A DNA stretch of 64,000 nucleotides. It comes from Capitulum mitella. Taxonomy: Eukaryota; Arthropoda; Thecostraca; Pollicipedomorpha; Pollicipedidae. The position numbers and the translations under genes are program-made. This document shows, piece by piece, positions 1-10,279 of the stretch. The first letter of the stretch is position 1. Each line of letters begins with the position of its first letter. Under the pieces are notes generated by a model that saw only the letters and a list, made by a program, of their open reading frames with translations, did not search any database and had not been told where the DNA came from. Location: NCBI GenBank assembly GCA_030062745.1, contig CP099848.1:6069685-6133684 (forward strand). Direction: 5' to 3'.

Positions 1-1220
1 TGGCCCTGCCATCCGGTGCTTAGTTGAAATCTGCGGCCACTCCAGCCGCCCACAGCCCCAGCTCAGCCGGCGTCCGGCCGACGGACCATCTCCGGAACAG
101 GTCTCCGGCCGGGGCCATCAATCACGTGCACGCGGACAATATGTTCGAGGCTATAGGCCATAAATCAGGTCTTCGAATCGAGCTAGTACGAAACGCCAAC
201 AAGGAAACATCATTGTGCGGGCCCATAAGGGAAAGGCTGATGTCGAACATCACACAGATACAAAGGGGACGAACGATGCAAGATGCCCACGTCATTTTTG
301 AGCACAGTGAGTTATGTGGAGGCTCATGACTACGATCAAGAGAACGCCTGACCAACGTCGCTCATGCCGAGTCAAATGCCTTTGAGTATTTAAACGATGT
401 TGTTTGGAGATTTTCGTGTGAACATCGCCGTGGTCGTGTGTTTTTACGTATGCAGACCCAAGGCACGTTTGCTTTTTGTCTCTGCAGCAAAAGGTTAACG
501 ATTACCATGGCTCGGTGATCCAAAATTCAGTTTGGACTAAAGGGAAAACCGATGGACTTTCCATGGGACATTCGAAGTCTTTTGGAGAAGAAAATTAACG
601 ATCACTTACCCAAGTTGTGTCACTAATGTCATGTTATCTGGATGGAATATGTATCATTACACCATTCAGGCCTCAGTTTTCCCCAGCTTTTGCCTGTTTT
701 GTGTCACAGGTGTAGATGATCACTAATCTTTGTATGTCAAATAGTCTTTCTCATGGTTTTAGAAGTAAAAAATTCGGTGACTCAGGATGGAAATTTTTTT
801 CAGGATGGGTGCCATTTCCCATCCTAAACCAAATATTTTGGGACATTGGGGGATATATTATATTGGGCGATGGCTATTGACCATGGGCCTTTGAAACAGA
901 CTATATTGATAAGCACGCAACTTTCAATCTGAAGAAGAAAAGTCGATGGAATTACAGAGCAAGCCATGCAGCATTTCTTTGCATTTAATGCCCTAACAAT
1001 TAATTTCGCAATTGGGAGACATACGTTCGGCCGATTAAATGTTTAATCATGCCTATTTTTATCAGGTACAAAGAAAACAACGAAACAATGACGGTATGAA
1101 AGAAGCGGAGTATTATTCCACTCCATCAAAATTTCACAGCATTGAACCAAAAGCGTTTCAACCAACACCACGGGGTCAGAACACCAAAAATGGTCAGCGG
1201 CCATGATTATCAATAATAGC
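1..1220. other. Unassigned non-coding stretch
   Basis: I recognise no gene here. Frames on both strands are about 100 codons or shorter and unlike any family I know. The one local structure is a 7-bp hairpin, GGATGGG at 803-809 with CCCATCC at 818-824. Confidence 0.5.
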
Positions 1221-1239
1221 TAATGTTTTTCAGACGTTC

Positions 1240-1870
1240 GACAAAAACTTGCGGCTGTCGGGTCCGTGCGGCGCCGCGAAGGGGCCACCCGCATCCCTCA
1301 GGCTGCACGCCAACACCGCCAGCCGGTCCCCGCGCACCAGCCCCGTCACAGCAGTCGGTCACCACCTCGCGCCGCCGCCGCGCCGCCCGCTCACGCCGTC
1401 GGCGCCCACTGAGCCGGCCGCCGCGCGTCGTGGCCGACGCGTCGACGCGCCCCCGCCGCCGGCGGCGCTGCGGGCCACTTAGGGCGTGCCGCGCGCGTAT
1501 CCATGGCTACGCCGGCCGGAGACCGCCGCCGGCGCCGGAACGGCAGCTGCCGCCCGGCCGGCCGAGCGCGAGCTTCGGCGGCGCAGCGAGTCACACGTCA
1601 AAGTCAGTCAGTCACTGTCAGATCAGTCAAGGCCAAAGTCAGCCACTCCACGGAGCTCCGAGTCAGACGGTGGTGTTCCGAGTCGCCCGGCGGAACCCAC
1701 AGTCACACGGCGGAGAGCGACTCGGCCAGACGCCAGCCGACTCGAGTCAATGCCGCCACCGGTCGCTCGCTGCCCCGAGACCGATAAGGCCAAGAGTTAA
1801 TGGTCCCTGCGCCGCGTCAGCTGGCGGCGTCAGACGCTCGCCAAGAGTCGCAAGGAAAACTGGACGGCAT
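1240..1870. promoter_or_regulatory. CpG-rich island, possible promoter region
   Basis: Base composition changes sharply to GC- and CpG-rich, with many GCCGCC/GGCGGC and CGCG runs, then falls back to AT-rich sequence on both sides. The part near 1600-1680 repeats AGTCAGTC-like words that resemble the arthropod initiator TCAGT. Frames of up to 248 codons cross the island, but their translations are Arg/Pro/Ala-rich in several overlapping frames. That is what high GC does to stop codons and does not indicate a gene. A promoter or first non-coding exon is possible. No downstream exon is visible to support it. Confidence 0.45.
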
Positions 1871-2044
1871 ACATGCCAGCCTGCGGAGGAAGATCTGATG
1901 ATTCCTTTAACTTCTAGGCCATCATCACGCCCACGTCTTCGGTGGTTGCCACCCAAGATTCAGGTCTGAAGTCCTTAATTCATTCTATCCATTACCGAGA
2001 GGATATTTTTCATTCACATGAGTTGGCTTTGGTACTCCGACAAA

Positions 2045-2330
2045 TGTGTATAGAAAAAACGTACGCATGGATAACGTTCGTACGCAAATCAACGTAGAAA
2101 GCAAGTGCATGTATGGAACATACGCAGGCTCAAATGAATGCAGGTCCAAGTGTACGCAAGATAAGTGCACGTTTGGCACGCGCGTGTACGCGCAAGCACA
2201 CGCAAGCACAAATGTGTGTGGCAAATGCATTTACGCACAAAGTACGAAATCGTACAAGTACGTAAACGCAAAATGCGCATACACGGAAATGCGCAAATAT
2301 AAAAGTACGGAAAAACTTGATATTACTTGC
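2045..2330. repeat. Degenerate ACGCA/GTACG low-complexity repeat
   Basis: About 290 bases are built from imperfect repeats of short words such as GTACGCA, AAGTGCA, ACGCAAG and AAATGCG, with long alternating purine-pyrimidine runs (for example 2178-2200) that favour Z-DNA. The 104-codon frame over it looks cysteine-rich only because TGC and TGT are part of the repeated word. A similar composition on the opposite strand recurs near 7990-8110. Confidence 0.6.
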
Positions 2331-2564
2331 GCATCGGAACGTAAGCACTCCGTAGACTGAGCGCACCCCTGAATTTTTCGCGACGAATTCTGCCCCAGTC
2401 GTTATGAAGAGTTCTGTATAAGTGAGTATGGAACCTTTTACGTATCCTCTGAAATTGCTCGTCGATGCTTCGACACGCTACGGACCTGTGATCTGTTTCT
2501 CCAGAGCATGTCATGGCGGTATCACTCCGCGGCGAAGGCCTTCATCGAGTGACAAACGTTTTAA

Positions 2565-2720
2565 CGCTATTGCGGACTGGGGGTGGGTGGGCAGGGAATT
2601 AACTGCCCCACCTAAGGTTTTTCGCCTTTCATTTCTGAACAATTTGACATAGTTACAAAACTTGGCGACTTTTCTTTACACACTTGTTCGCATACACTTG
2701 AAAAATGCGAGTCCCTAACT
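2565..2720 (+). mobile_element. Candidate old TT2-like terminus
   Basis: TTAA at 2561-2564 is followed by CGCTATTGCGGACTGGGGG, then by a self-complementary G-run/C-run block with AATTAACT at its centre (2580-2612) and AAGGTTTTTCGCC. This order matches the left end of TT2 copies (TTAA, GACTGGGGGG, GTTGAC loop, CCCCC, AGTTTTTCTGGG). The later sequence has only faint resemblance to TT2, and I could not find the right end. Confidence 0.35.
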
Positions 2721-2724
2721 CGTC

Positions 2725-3943
2725 AGAGGCGGATCGAGAGCAAGTTCTTTGGAAGGCATGTTCGGCTGGTTTTCGCCACTTTCCAGGCAGAGCACTCAAC
2801 GTGCGCAGTTAGATGTCATGGGAATCGGGCTAGCACTTTTTAGCAAATCACCATCTTCTTTCGCACCTTATGACACATCTGCTCCATTTCATGAGTTCAT
2901 GGCAGATTCAGGAGAGGAAAAATGGACACCCAATGCGTTTTTTCCGACAAAGTAGACAATCTACATTACCATACCAAGCAAAGATATAACAATGTTTATT
3001 ATGCTTTATTCATCTTGGCTGTTTATTTCGAGATCCTAAGACGGTATTATGACAACAGGGGCAAAACCAGCGGACCAAAAATGGGCGCACACTGGACCAT
3101 GTCACGAACCTGACGTCCAACGATTCCAGTGACGTCTTTGATTTGGTCTTCGCCTTTACACCAGAAGTGTTTTTTGGCATATAATATGTGATGGATATTC
3201 TCAGGAACGAATCTAGAAAACACCTGCTTATGGCCCATATATCGCAACGGGCACCACGGTGCCGTTCTGAACATAATAAACTACTGTGAGAAATGCTCAA
3301 GAAAAATTTTAATTTTTTTTTCTCAGACGCCTGTCACCGCCTTTGGTAGCTGTTATTCCTATAAAAGTGCATGTCGGGTAACAGAACTGCGTTCAACGCG
3401 TGCTACGTCTCATCAGCATGTAGAAATATCTAGGCAGGAGGGTAAAAAAGCACCTACCCCACACGCAAGGCTCCTTGCTATGTCACTGATATGATTATAA
3501 TGTTTGCCATATAATCCAATGGAGTGGTGGGATATAACGCCACTGGGTTCAAGCCAAGACATTCATTCTACTTGAATGAATGCTCAAGTTTTGTAGTATC
3601 GTAACTGTGAAGGTTAATGACCGGAGGTCAACCGGATTTCCGGCCTATTCCACTATTTCTAACGGGTTTGAACCGTTTTCTCAGCTGATGGTGCCTGAAA
3701 GGCATTCCTGAGCAAATGAAATTACTAAATACAACAGTGTTGGTCCACATGAATGGTCATGAGGTCAGGTCAGCTCACATTTGAGGTGAGCTAGAAAAAA
3801 GGAGTCGTTTTGGTTATTCTCGTTGGAAAATAGGAGCAGAAGTCGATTTTGCAGTCCAAAATTGCACCAAGACACCTCCAAACTGAGGAACGACCTTAGG
3901 TCATATGAGATCATACGAGATCGCCGTGGTAGAAGCAGAGTTT
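2725..3943. other. Unassigned non-coding stretch
   Basis: No gene is recognised. Several AGGTCA/TGACCT words occur near 3620 and 3750-3790, as in the TT elements elsewhere in the window. An old element of that kind may lie here, but I cannot define its ends. Confidence 0.4.
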
Positions 3944-3977
3944 ATATCCAGATGTCCAGCTGTGGACATCTGGATAT
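3944..3977. repeat. Perfect 15-bp-arm hairpin
   Basis: ATATCCAGATGTCCA at 3944-3958 is followed by the loop GCTG and the exact reverse complement at 3963-3977. It is the first of three perfect hairpins within 440 bases. Confidence 0.85.
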
Positions 3978-3979
3978 GA

Positions 3980-4012
3980 AGTGTGTCCAGAAATAAGTGT
4001 GTCCAGAAATAA
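3980..4012. repeat. 16-bp tandem duplication
   Basis: The word GTGTGTCCAGAAATAA occurs twice head to tail between two perfect hairpins. The second copy overlaps the left arm of the hairpin at 4006-4029. Confidence 0.8.
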
Positions 4013-4029
4013 ACCCTCTGGTTTATTTC
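4006..4029. repeat. Perfect 10-bp-arm hairpin
   Basis: GAAATAAACC at 4006-4015, loop CTCT, and GGTTTATTTC at 4020-4029 form an exact inverted repeat. Confidence 0.85.
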
Positions 4030-4354
4030 ATGTGACAATGGCAGACCTAGGCATAAAAAGGTGAAAACCAAGCGCGCTTCAAATCAGGTCATGATCCGAC
4101 GTCAGCTCAGGTTATACGATCAACCTCACATAGCCTACTGATCGCGATTGTTAAACCCAAGGAGCTGCAACCCAAAGGTACTTCTAGCCCTTTTGTTTGT
4201 GTTGTTACTGATCCTCGACAGAGCATGAAAAAAGCGAAGGAAATGGCTGAATTTTAGGTCAGGTCGCAAGGTCTTGACATATCACGTCGGCTCATGGGCG
4301 TTCTAGTCCTTCAACCTCTAAAAAATGTTCGTCCAAATCGTTTGTACCGTTTTG

Positions 4355-4383
4355 GAAGCATACGTGGACAACACGTATGCTTC
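4355..4383. repeat. Perfect 12-bp-arm hairpin
   Basis: GAAGCATACGTG at 4355-4366, loop GACAA, and the exact reverse complement at 4372-4383. No other copy of this sequence was seen in the window. Confidence 0.85.
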
Positions 4384-5440
4384 GCCAGCGGCATTCAAAA
4401 ACCTCACAAATATGGCGAAATGAAAAAGACATTATATAAGGTCAGTTGATGAGATATGTGTTTACGAGCATGTTATAAAATATTTGTCACCGTAACTTAC
4501 GTTCTATTAGCTTTCCATTGGCATGCTCAGAATTGCTCTAGCTTGATTTGGGACGGGGTTAGAATTCTTAGAAGGTCTTAATTTTACATGTGTAGACGAA
4601 AATTGCATTAATTTCCAAATTTTCCAAAGCGTGTTCACTGTTTTGGAACGTACTCATGGCCAGTTTTCTGAAGATATAAGCTTCATTTTTCTCCAACGTT
4701 CCGTCAGCGAGATGCAGAACGGCGTCAAAATGCCACCCCCGGGCTCCGGCTGCCCACGTCAGGTTGCCAGCTGGGCAACGGTTAAGAACCGCCTGCGAAC
4801 CATATCCGATCGATTGGCAACTAATGAACGTATTACATAGCTTGCATTGTGTTCGCGCTGCGAATAACCATCATATTTTAAAAGATTAAATCAGGTCAGG
4901 CTGGGTCATAGGGGACTTGGCCACCCTTGGAAAGTAAGCTCTTTCCACATGTATTAGCGGCTCTGAAGCACGTATCACACTGATAAACATTCCCACATTG
5001 TAAACCAATGAATTCAGTTCCAATATGAGACTGAAAATTTGGTATAAAGCACGACCTGGCACCAGGTCGCAAGTCAAGAGAAACAGTTACGTGCCAGTGC
5101 CACAGATGTGACACCAAGGCGTATAGTCAAGCTTCAAAACCGCCGTACAGACCCGAAATCTCAATAGCAAATGCGAAAAACGCCGAATGTTTACTTTACC
5201 TAACGTCAATAACCTGGACATTTCCGAACAATACAGGGCAGCAGAATTACTGCATTCCTCATGTTCTACGAATATGACAAGTTTCATGTCAATCGAAAAA
5301 TTTCACAAAATTATGTGACTGAATTTTTGGAACATAGTCGTACTTGGCCTGACCTAAGTCGATGGCCTGAGATGACCCTGAGTTAATGAGTGAGGTGTAA
5401 AAAGCATCTGAGTCTTGTTGTTTTTTCGGCTTTACTCAGA
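4384..5440. other. Unassigned stretch with one short hairpin
   Basis: No gene is recognised. An exact 8-bp inverted repeat, CGACCTGG-CA-CCAGGTCG, lies at 5052-5069. AGGTCA words recur near 4890 and 5345. Confidence 0.4.
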
Positions 5441-5446
5441 AAGCCA

Positions 5447-5481
5447 GGGGGGGGATCTAATGAACTCCCAGCCCGGCGAAA
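5447..5481 (-). mobile_element. Candidate isolated TTAA-element terminus
   Basis: A run of eight Gs (5449-5456), a short spacer and a C-rich half are followed by CCCGGCGAAAG and TTAA at 5482-5485. This is the mirror image of the layout at the ends of the TT families. No partner end was located, so it is only a candidate. Confidence 0.25.
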
Positions 5482-5587
5482 GTTAAAAGCGTCCTTAGGT
5501 TACATTTCATCGGATCCAGTGAAAACCGGAATCCACTGACATGACCTCCTTCTTTAAGGTTGTCTGTCAGGTCATTGTATGGCTTAA

Positions 5588-6807
5588 CCCACCAATGAAT
5601 GGTGGGGGACCGTTTAACGTCCTCCCTTGGGGCATTTCTTAGAAATATCCTTAACGAATAACCGCAGCATCCCTAAAACTCCCAGTCTTTCATCAGTTTT
5701 GCACACCCTGACAAAAGACTGGAAGCAAGGTCAGCCTAGATCATGTTTTGATGACGTCATAAACGCAACCATGTTCTGCAATTCGACGTTCAATTTTATT
5801 TCGCCAGTAGGTGCATTTACAATGTGTGGTGACTGGCTGGCTTTCCATATCAGCATGACTTGAGAGCTCAGCATACATGATCACTGGCCTCATGCTAAGT
5901 TATCCAAGGTTAAATATACATTTTCAACATTCCTGGTGCAGTGCGGATACATTTTACAAACGGAACTGAATAAAATGACTTTTGGATACAGGCAGATAGA
6001 TTATCGAATTTTCCTGCAAGATAATGCACCTACAACTTACGCAGCAGTTCTTGTAACAAGGGAACATGTCGTGTAGTGTAACCTTTGGTAGCTTCATGCA
6101 GTTTTCAGCTTAGCGAGTAAACTGGTGGCGTTCGTTTCATGCTCTGGACGGCCGACGTGAAGAGATCTTTGCAGCTTTGTGCAACATCCTGTGAAAATGT
6201 GCAACACGGGCCACATTAACTTGCAGAGTCATCCAAAGGTGGCAGATGGCGCCCACTACCGTGCTCGTGATACTTCGTGTTTGAAGCTACAAAATCCGTT
6301 GTAATGTTGCATGTGCAAGATAACTGGGACCTAACCAAGAAGTTATTCATATCTGAACCCCTTTGAAAGAGCCTTTTTGAGAATCTCCTAGTCAGTCTAG
6401 GAAACATGCACTGAATGTCCTGTTATCACTGATGTCTTGACTTAGCCCGTGACCTAGCACGTGACCTTGACATTTGGCGACTCTGGATGAGATGGCACTC
6501 AGAATATGAAACCAAGTCACCAGAGACATAATGGAGTGCAAACTTCAGTTTCGTTCTGCTTTTCATTGCGATAAGGCAGCTTTGGAGAAAATGGTCACTT
6601 TAGGTGTTAAGCTTGACCCGTGACGTCATCACTGTCCCACAGGTGATAAAAAATTATGTGTCACGAGACCTTACGGCTCGGCGTTATCGATCGCCGTCTG
6701 CATCAGTCAGATCTGGCTAATGGTCTTCGAGGTAGACAAGGGAGGGGGTTTAAACTTCCCCTCATCCCCGTCAGTGGAAGGTGGCGAAATCCCCAGTCAA
6801 CGTCGGA
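5588..6807 (+). mobile_element. TT4 element, copy 1 (TTAA-flanked, non-coding)
   Basis: The element lies between TTAA at 5584-5587 and TTAA at 6808-6811, giving 1220 bp. Its body aligns along its length with 35556-36889. Shared landmarks include ATTTTATTTCGCC, GGCCTCATGCTAAGT, GTGTAACCTTTG, GTGCAACATCC and AAGGTGGCGAAAT, in the same order. The ends are only weakly inverted-repeat related. G-run/C-run blocks with TTTAA centres sit inside each end (near 5603-5630 and 6742-6765). No reading frame over about 80 codons is present, so it would need a transposase supplied from elsewhere. The TTAA target points to the piggyBac group by established knowledge of that superfamily. The assignment is inferred. 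Confidence 0.7.
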
Positions 6808-6811
6808 TTAA

Positions 6812-7985
6812 AAGGGCTAGGCGGGGTATCATCTGGCACCAAAAAGCAAAGCAAGTTACGAGTGCATTTTTATTTTGTCACTCTAAAACCTGAGGTTTGG
6901 AAATGGCTGGGGTGGGTCGTCTCCCCTGTAGTATCGAAGGTACCCAAATGGATGCCGTGGGTGTCAGAAAACATAACAAGAATAACTTCGAAAACATATC
7001 ATTGGGTGACAAATCATTCGCCACTTACCGGAAAATAATGTTTGGCCGACACCATTCGAAGAGCTTCCGTCAAATTCCTTCATAATGCACTTTTTCTGGG
7101 TTGGTGGTGCCATTCACCTTCGGTAGCCCACGATATCATAATTTAACACTCGCCTTTCCTGATGAGAGATCCGGCGTTGATGCTGAAAGAAGCAGCTTTG
7201 GCAGGGATTATCCCCTGCTGTCACCAGGGATTTCCGTGGGATCTGTAACCATCTGGTGGTGACACATGCATTTCAGACAGCGAAGCCAGGTCCGCAGGTC
7301 CGTGCCTGGACCGATTTTACTAGCCCCAAACCCAGTTCGACCTTAGAATTCTCATCACAGACTTTTTGTGGACCAGAAAATTTGTCGATGTGGCAGGTCT
7401 GGAACACTGCTTCTTGCCTCGGCGACGTGGAAAGTCAGGAAAAATGAAGCTGAACAAATGCCAGTTAACGGCCTTGTGATGTCTGAGGGACAGCCGCTGT
7501 CTTTTTACCTGGCTATAAGGCTCTTGCCTCTTTATTATGTAGTTCAGCAGTGCTTAAGTGCCACCTGTGTCGATAATCCAAGCAAATCAATGGGTGCAAG
7601 TTAAAACACTGCGACTTCGATTTGTTCCAGTGTATTGCAAACAAAAAGCCAAGTGGTCTCATTGTACGGTGCCCCATGATCCTGTCTTGGGGATGCTGGT
7701 TCACACGCAGGACAATGCCCAGAAGTGGGTTGCGTTTTTGCCACGATACAATGTTTTTCCCATGATTACAAAGGAAAATTGTCGCCGTGATGCATGCCTT
7801 TCATGATGCAAGTCGATCGATGCCATACTCCCACCATGGAAAAAACGCGTGTGGTCCCTTCATGCATTCACTCGGGTTTCAGGCGTTGGTGGCGAATTCG
7901 ATCCACAACCTCAGGTCGACGACGCAAAATCATCTTTGATAACCTCTGGCACGACGTCTAGATAAATTCCCACCCACGTGAACGC
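6812..7985. other. Unassigned non-coding stretch
   Basis: No gene, repeat copy or structured site is recognised. Open frames are 85 codons or shorter and overlap one another in different frames. Confidence 0.45.
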
Positions 7986-7989
7986 CTTT

Positions 7990-8130
7990 GTGCGACACGC
8001 ATGTTTTCTTTAAGTACATTTGCGCATATGTACATTGCGTGCATACACTGATGCATAGTTACATTATTCATATGTAGATATGCGCATGCTTACGTTTGCA
8101 TAAGTATCTTAGCTTCACATACATTTTTTC
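7990..8130. repeat. Degenerate GTACATTTGCGCAT-type repeat
   Basis: Imperfect repeats of TTTGCGCATATGTACAT-like words, rich in alternating purine-pyrimidine steps. In composition this is the complement of the repeat at 2045-2330. Confidence 0.45.
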
Positions 8131-8389
8131 CGGAATCACTGATCTTGCCTTCTTTCACGTATGGGTGGAGTTTTCTGTACGTGATAAGGTACAAATATTG
8201 CTCCATTATTCTGACAAAGCGAATCTGAGATTTCATATACGCAAACGCTTAACACCTTTCCTGTAAGACTATCAGACTTCCTAATGAAATATCCCCATTG
8301 CTTTCTGGTTAAATTCTTAAAAGTATGTGCACAGACACCATCGAGTGCCTCCCACTCACTTTGACTTGACTCGCCTTTCACAGGATCCG

Positions 8390-8960
8390 CAGACAGTGAG
8401 CAGTTCAGGGTTTCGCGTCAGCCCGTAACGAGGGGAGCCCCCGGCCGCCGGAGTACCGGAACGGCGCCGGCCGGATCAAGACAAACCTATAATCGATACG
8501 CGCCGCTGCAAGGCGGGAGCACGGCGGCCGCAACACGGGGGCCCGACGACGGCGTCCGAGCCCGGGGCCGCGAGGAACGTAACCTCGACGGCGGAAATGT
8601 GGCCTCGACGCTGTTTTCTCAGATGAAACAGATCATCCCCGACATTTCAGCTCTTGTTTTCCGCTGTTGCTCTGCGTGTGGGCGCCGCTGCCGACCCGGT
8701 CTCCGTTGACAACAACCGCACCGCGGCAGCACCTGGAGCGAGGACGCACGGAGAACGGACTCCTGAAGCTCGGCCTGCGGGAATCCTTCCAGCCTCGATT
8801 GAAAACCACAAAAACTGTCCGCAAACAACATCTAGATCGGCGGGTATCCAGCCGGCTGCGTGTTTTAGGGCCTCTGCTGCCTCTCCGTCAGATGAGCTCG
8901 ATGGCGGCCGGCTTCCAGCAGTTAGCAAGCTAATCGTAGGGCAGCGCCAGGGAGGAAGGC
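8390..8960. promoter_or_regulatory. CpG-rich island
   Basis: The region is rich in CCGG, GCCG and CGCG from about 8400 to 8620 and stays GC-rich to about 8960. Frames of 88-110 codons run on both strands through the same bases, so I do not take any of them as coding. A TATA-like AATAAATAG lies just downstream near 9021; read on the minus strand it is CTATTTATT. This could be a promoter, but no transcript evidence is visible. Confidence 0.4.
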
Positions 8961-9357
8961 CTCCCTGAAAAACCCTCAATGGGTTGGCCCTTCACTGCAG
9001 GCGCATTTCGCGTTCTCCGCAATAAATAGCAGGCTCAGAACCGCAACACCAGGCGGGGATTTACCTCGTCATCAGGCCGGGACACGCCTGACGTCACACG
9101 ATCACTGAATGCCGACAGCTGAGCGTCTCCTCTCGAGGAGCGCCAACGACAAAAGGGCCGTTGGCGGGACCAGTGGGGGAAGGAGGGGCCGGAAAACGAA
9201 TTTTGGAGTTGACAGGTGTTAGGGGTCGCCATAATATTTCCGCTCCTCACGAATGGCTGGATACCCAATGCAGAAAAATCGATGAGGAAACGAAAAATAC
9301 TCAGAAATATACATACTGGCATTTAAAAAGCTTGTTTTTTGTAAAATGTTTCAAGCT

Positions 9358-9451
9358 GGCCACAGGAACATTTTACAACACAGGAACAACAGGAACACAG
9401 GAACTGGACGTTTTTTAGAACACAGGAACAACATTTTAGAGCACAAGAACT
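9358..9451. repeat. ACACAGGAAC short tandem cluster
   Basis: The word ACAGGAAC or a close variant (ACAAGAAC) recurs about six times, spaced by short A/T-rich stretches. This is a small local repeat with no coding frame. Confidence 0.65.
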
Positions 9452-9499
9452 AGACGAATCACCCAGTGCCCAACATTCTCGTCTCTAAGATTTCCGTGA

Positions 9500-10275
9500 A
9501 CATTCATCCCAAGGGTAATATAGGACGTTAAACACGGCCGAAAAGGAAGAAAAATAATAATATTCCACCTTTCAGACCCACGGATTGGGAGTTATGGACC
9601 CCAAAACTTTGAGGGTGCTGGTTGGTATGGGTGTTTTGGCAAGTAAAACGGACAAGATTTACGACAGTATTGTATTAAAATGCACTGCGACATCCAAAAG
9701 TGCTTAATAAGCCTATGATATCATTTTTTTGGAACGCATTCTCTAGTTTTTATGTGCTATGTAGTTGACATTGTGACCCAGGTCATCTGACTTGGGTTGA
9801 CCTTCAAGGTCAGGAAAACACTAACGTCTGTACGACAACAATAAAAGACGAACAATTTACTTTGTTTTCAAGTAATAAAGCACTGGAGTTTTTCTTCATT
9901 TTCAACCGTTTTTTCACGCGATAATAAAAAAATGTCATTTACACGATGGTAAGTCACAGGCAAACGTTTTTTTTGAAAGATTTGCACCTGGGTGTTTGCA
10001 GGTGCAGTTAAATGTCGTGAATCCACATCTGGCTTTTGTTTTTTTTTGCAAGATTCAAAAGGAATTTGTCCGTGGCCGTCAATAAATAAAAACAAAAATA
10101 GAAAAAAATAAAAAAATATAGCAGATACTTGGCTTTTGCACCATAACACAGGAGATCGTGAAAAATGGATCCTACAGTGGTTTGTGGCTTACTTTTTAGA
10201 TATTCATTTGCCCATTCGTTTGTTTTTATCATCTGACTTTTTCTTCTTAGTTCAACTTCTTAGTTTTTAGTTTCG
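9500..10275 (+). repeat. R5 repeat, copy I, left part
   Basis: The sequence aligns with 29230-29732 and then 31248-31450. Shared landmarks include GACATCC(A/C)AAA, the pair CTGTACGACAACAATAAAAG and CTGTAGGACAAAAATAAAAG, the ACCTGGGTGTTT block, and CATAACACAG/ACTAACACAG. It is interrupted by the TT1 copy that starts at 10280 and resumes after 11841. The outer left boundary is approximate. No protein-coding frame is seen, so the class of this repeat is unknown. Confidence 0.6.
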
Positions 10276-10279
10276 CTAA

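Noticed and set aside
1223..1969. 248-codon frame in the first CpG island
   Set aside because: The translation is Arg/Pro/Ala-rich and several other frames are open over the same bases, as expected from GC-rich DNA. No domain is recognisable.
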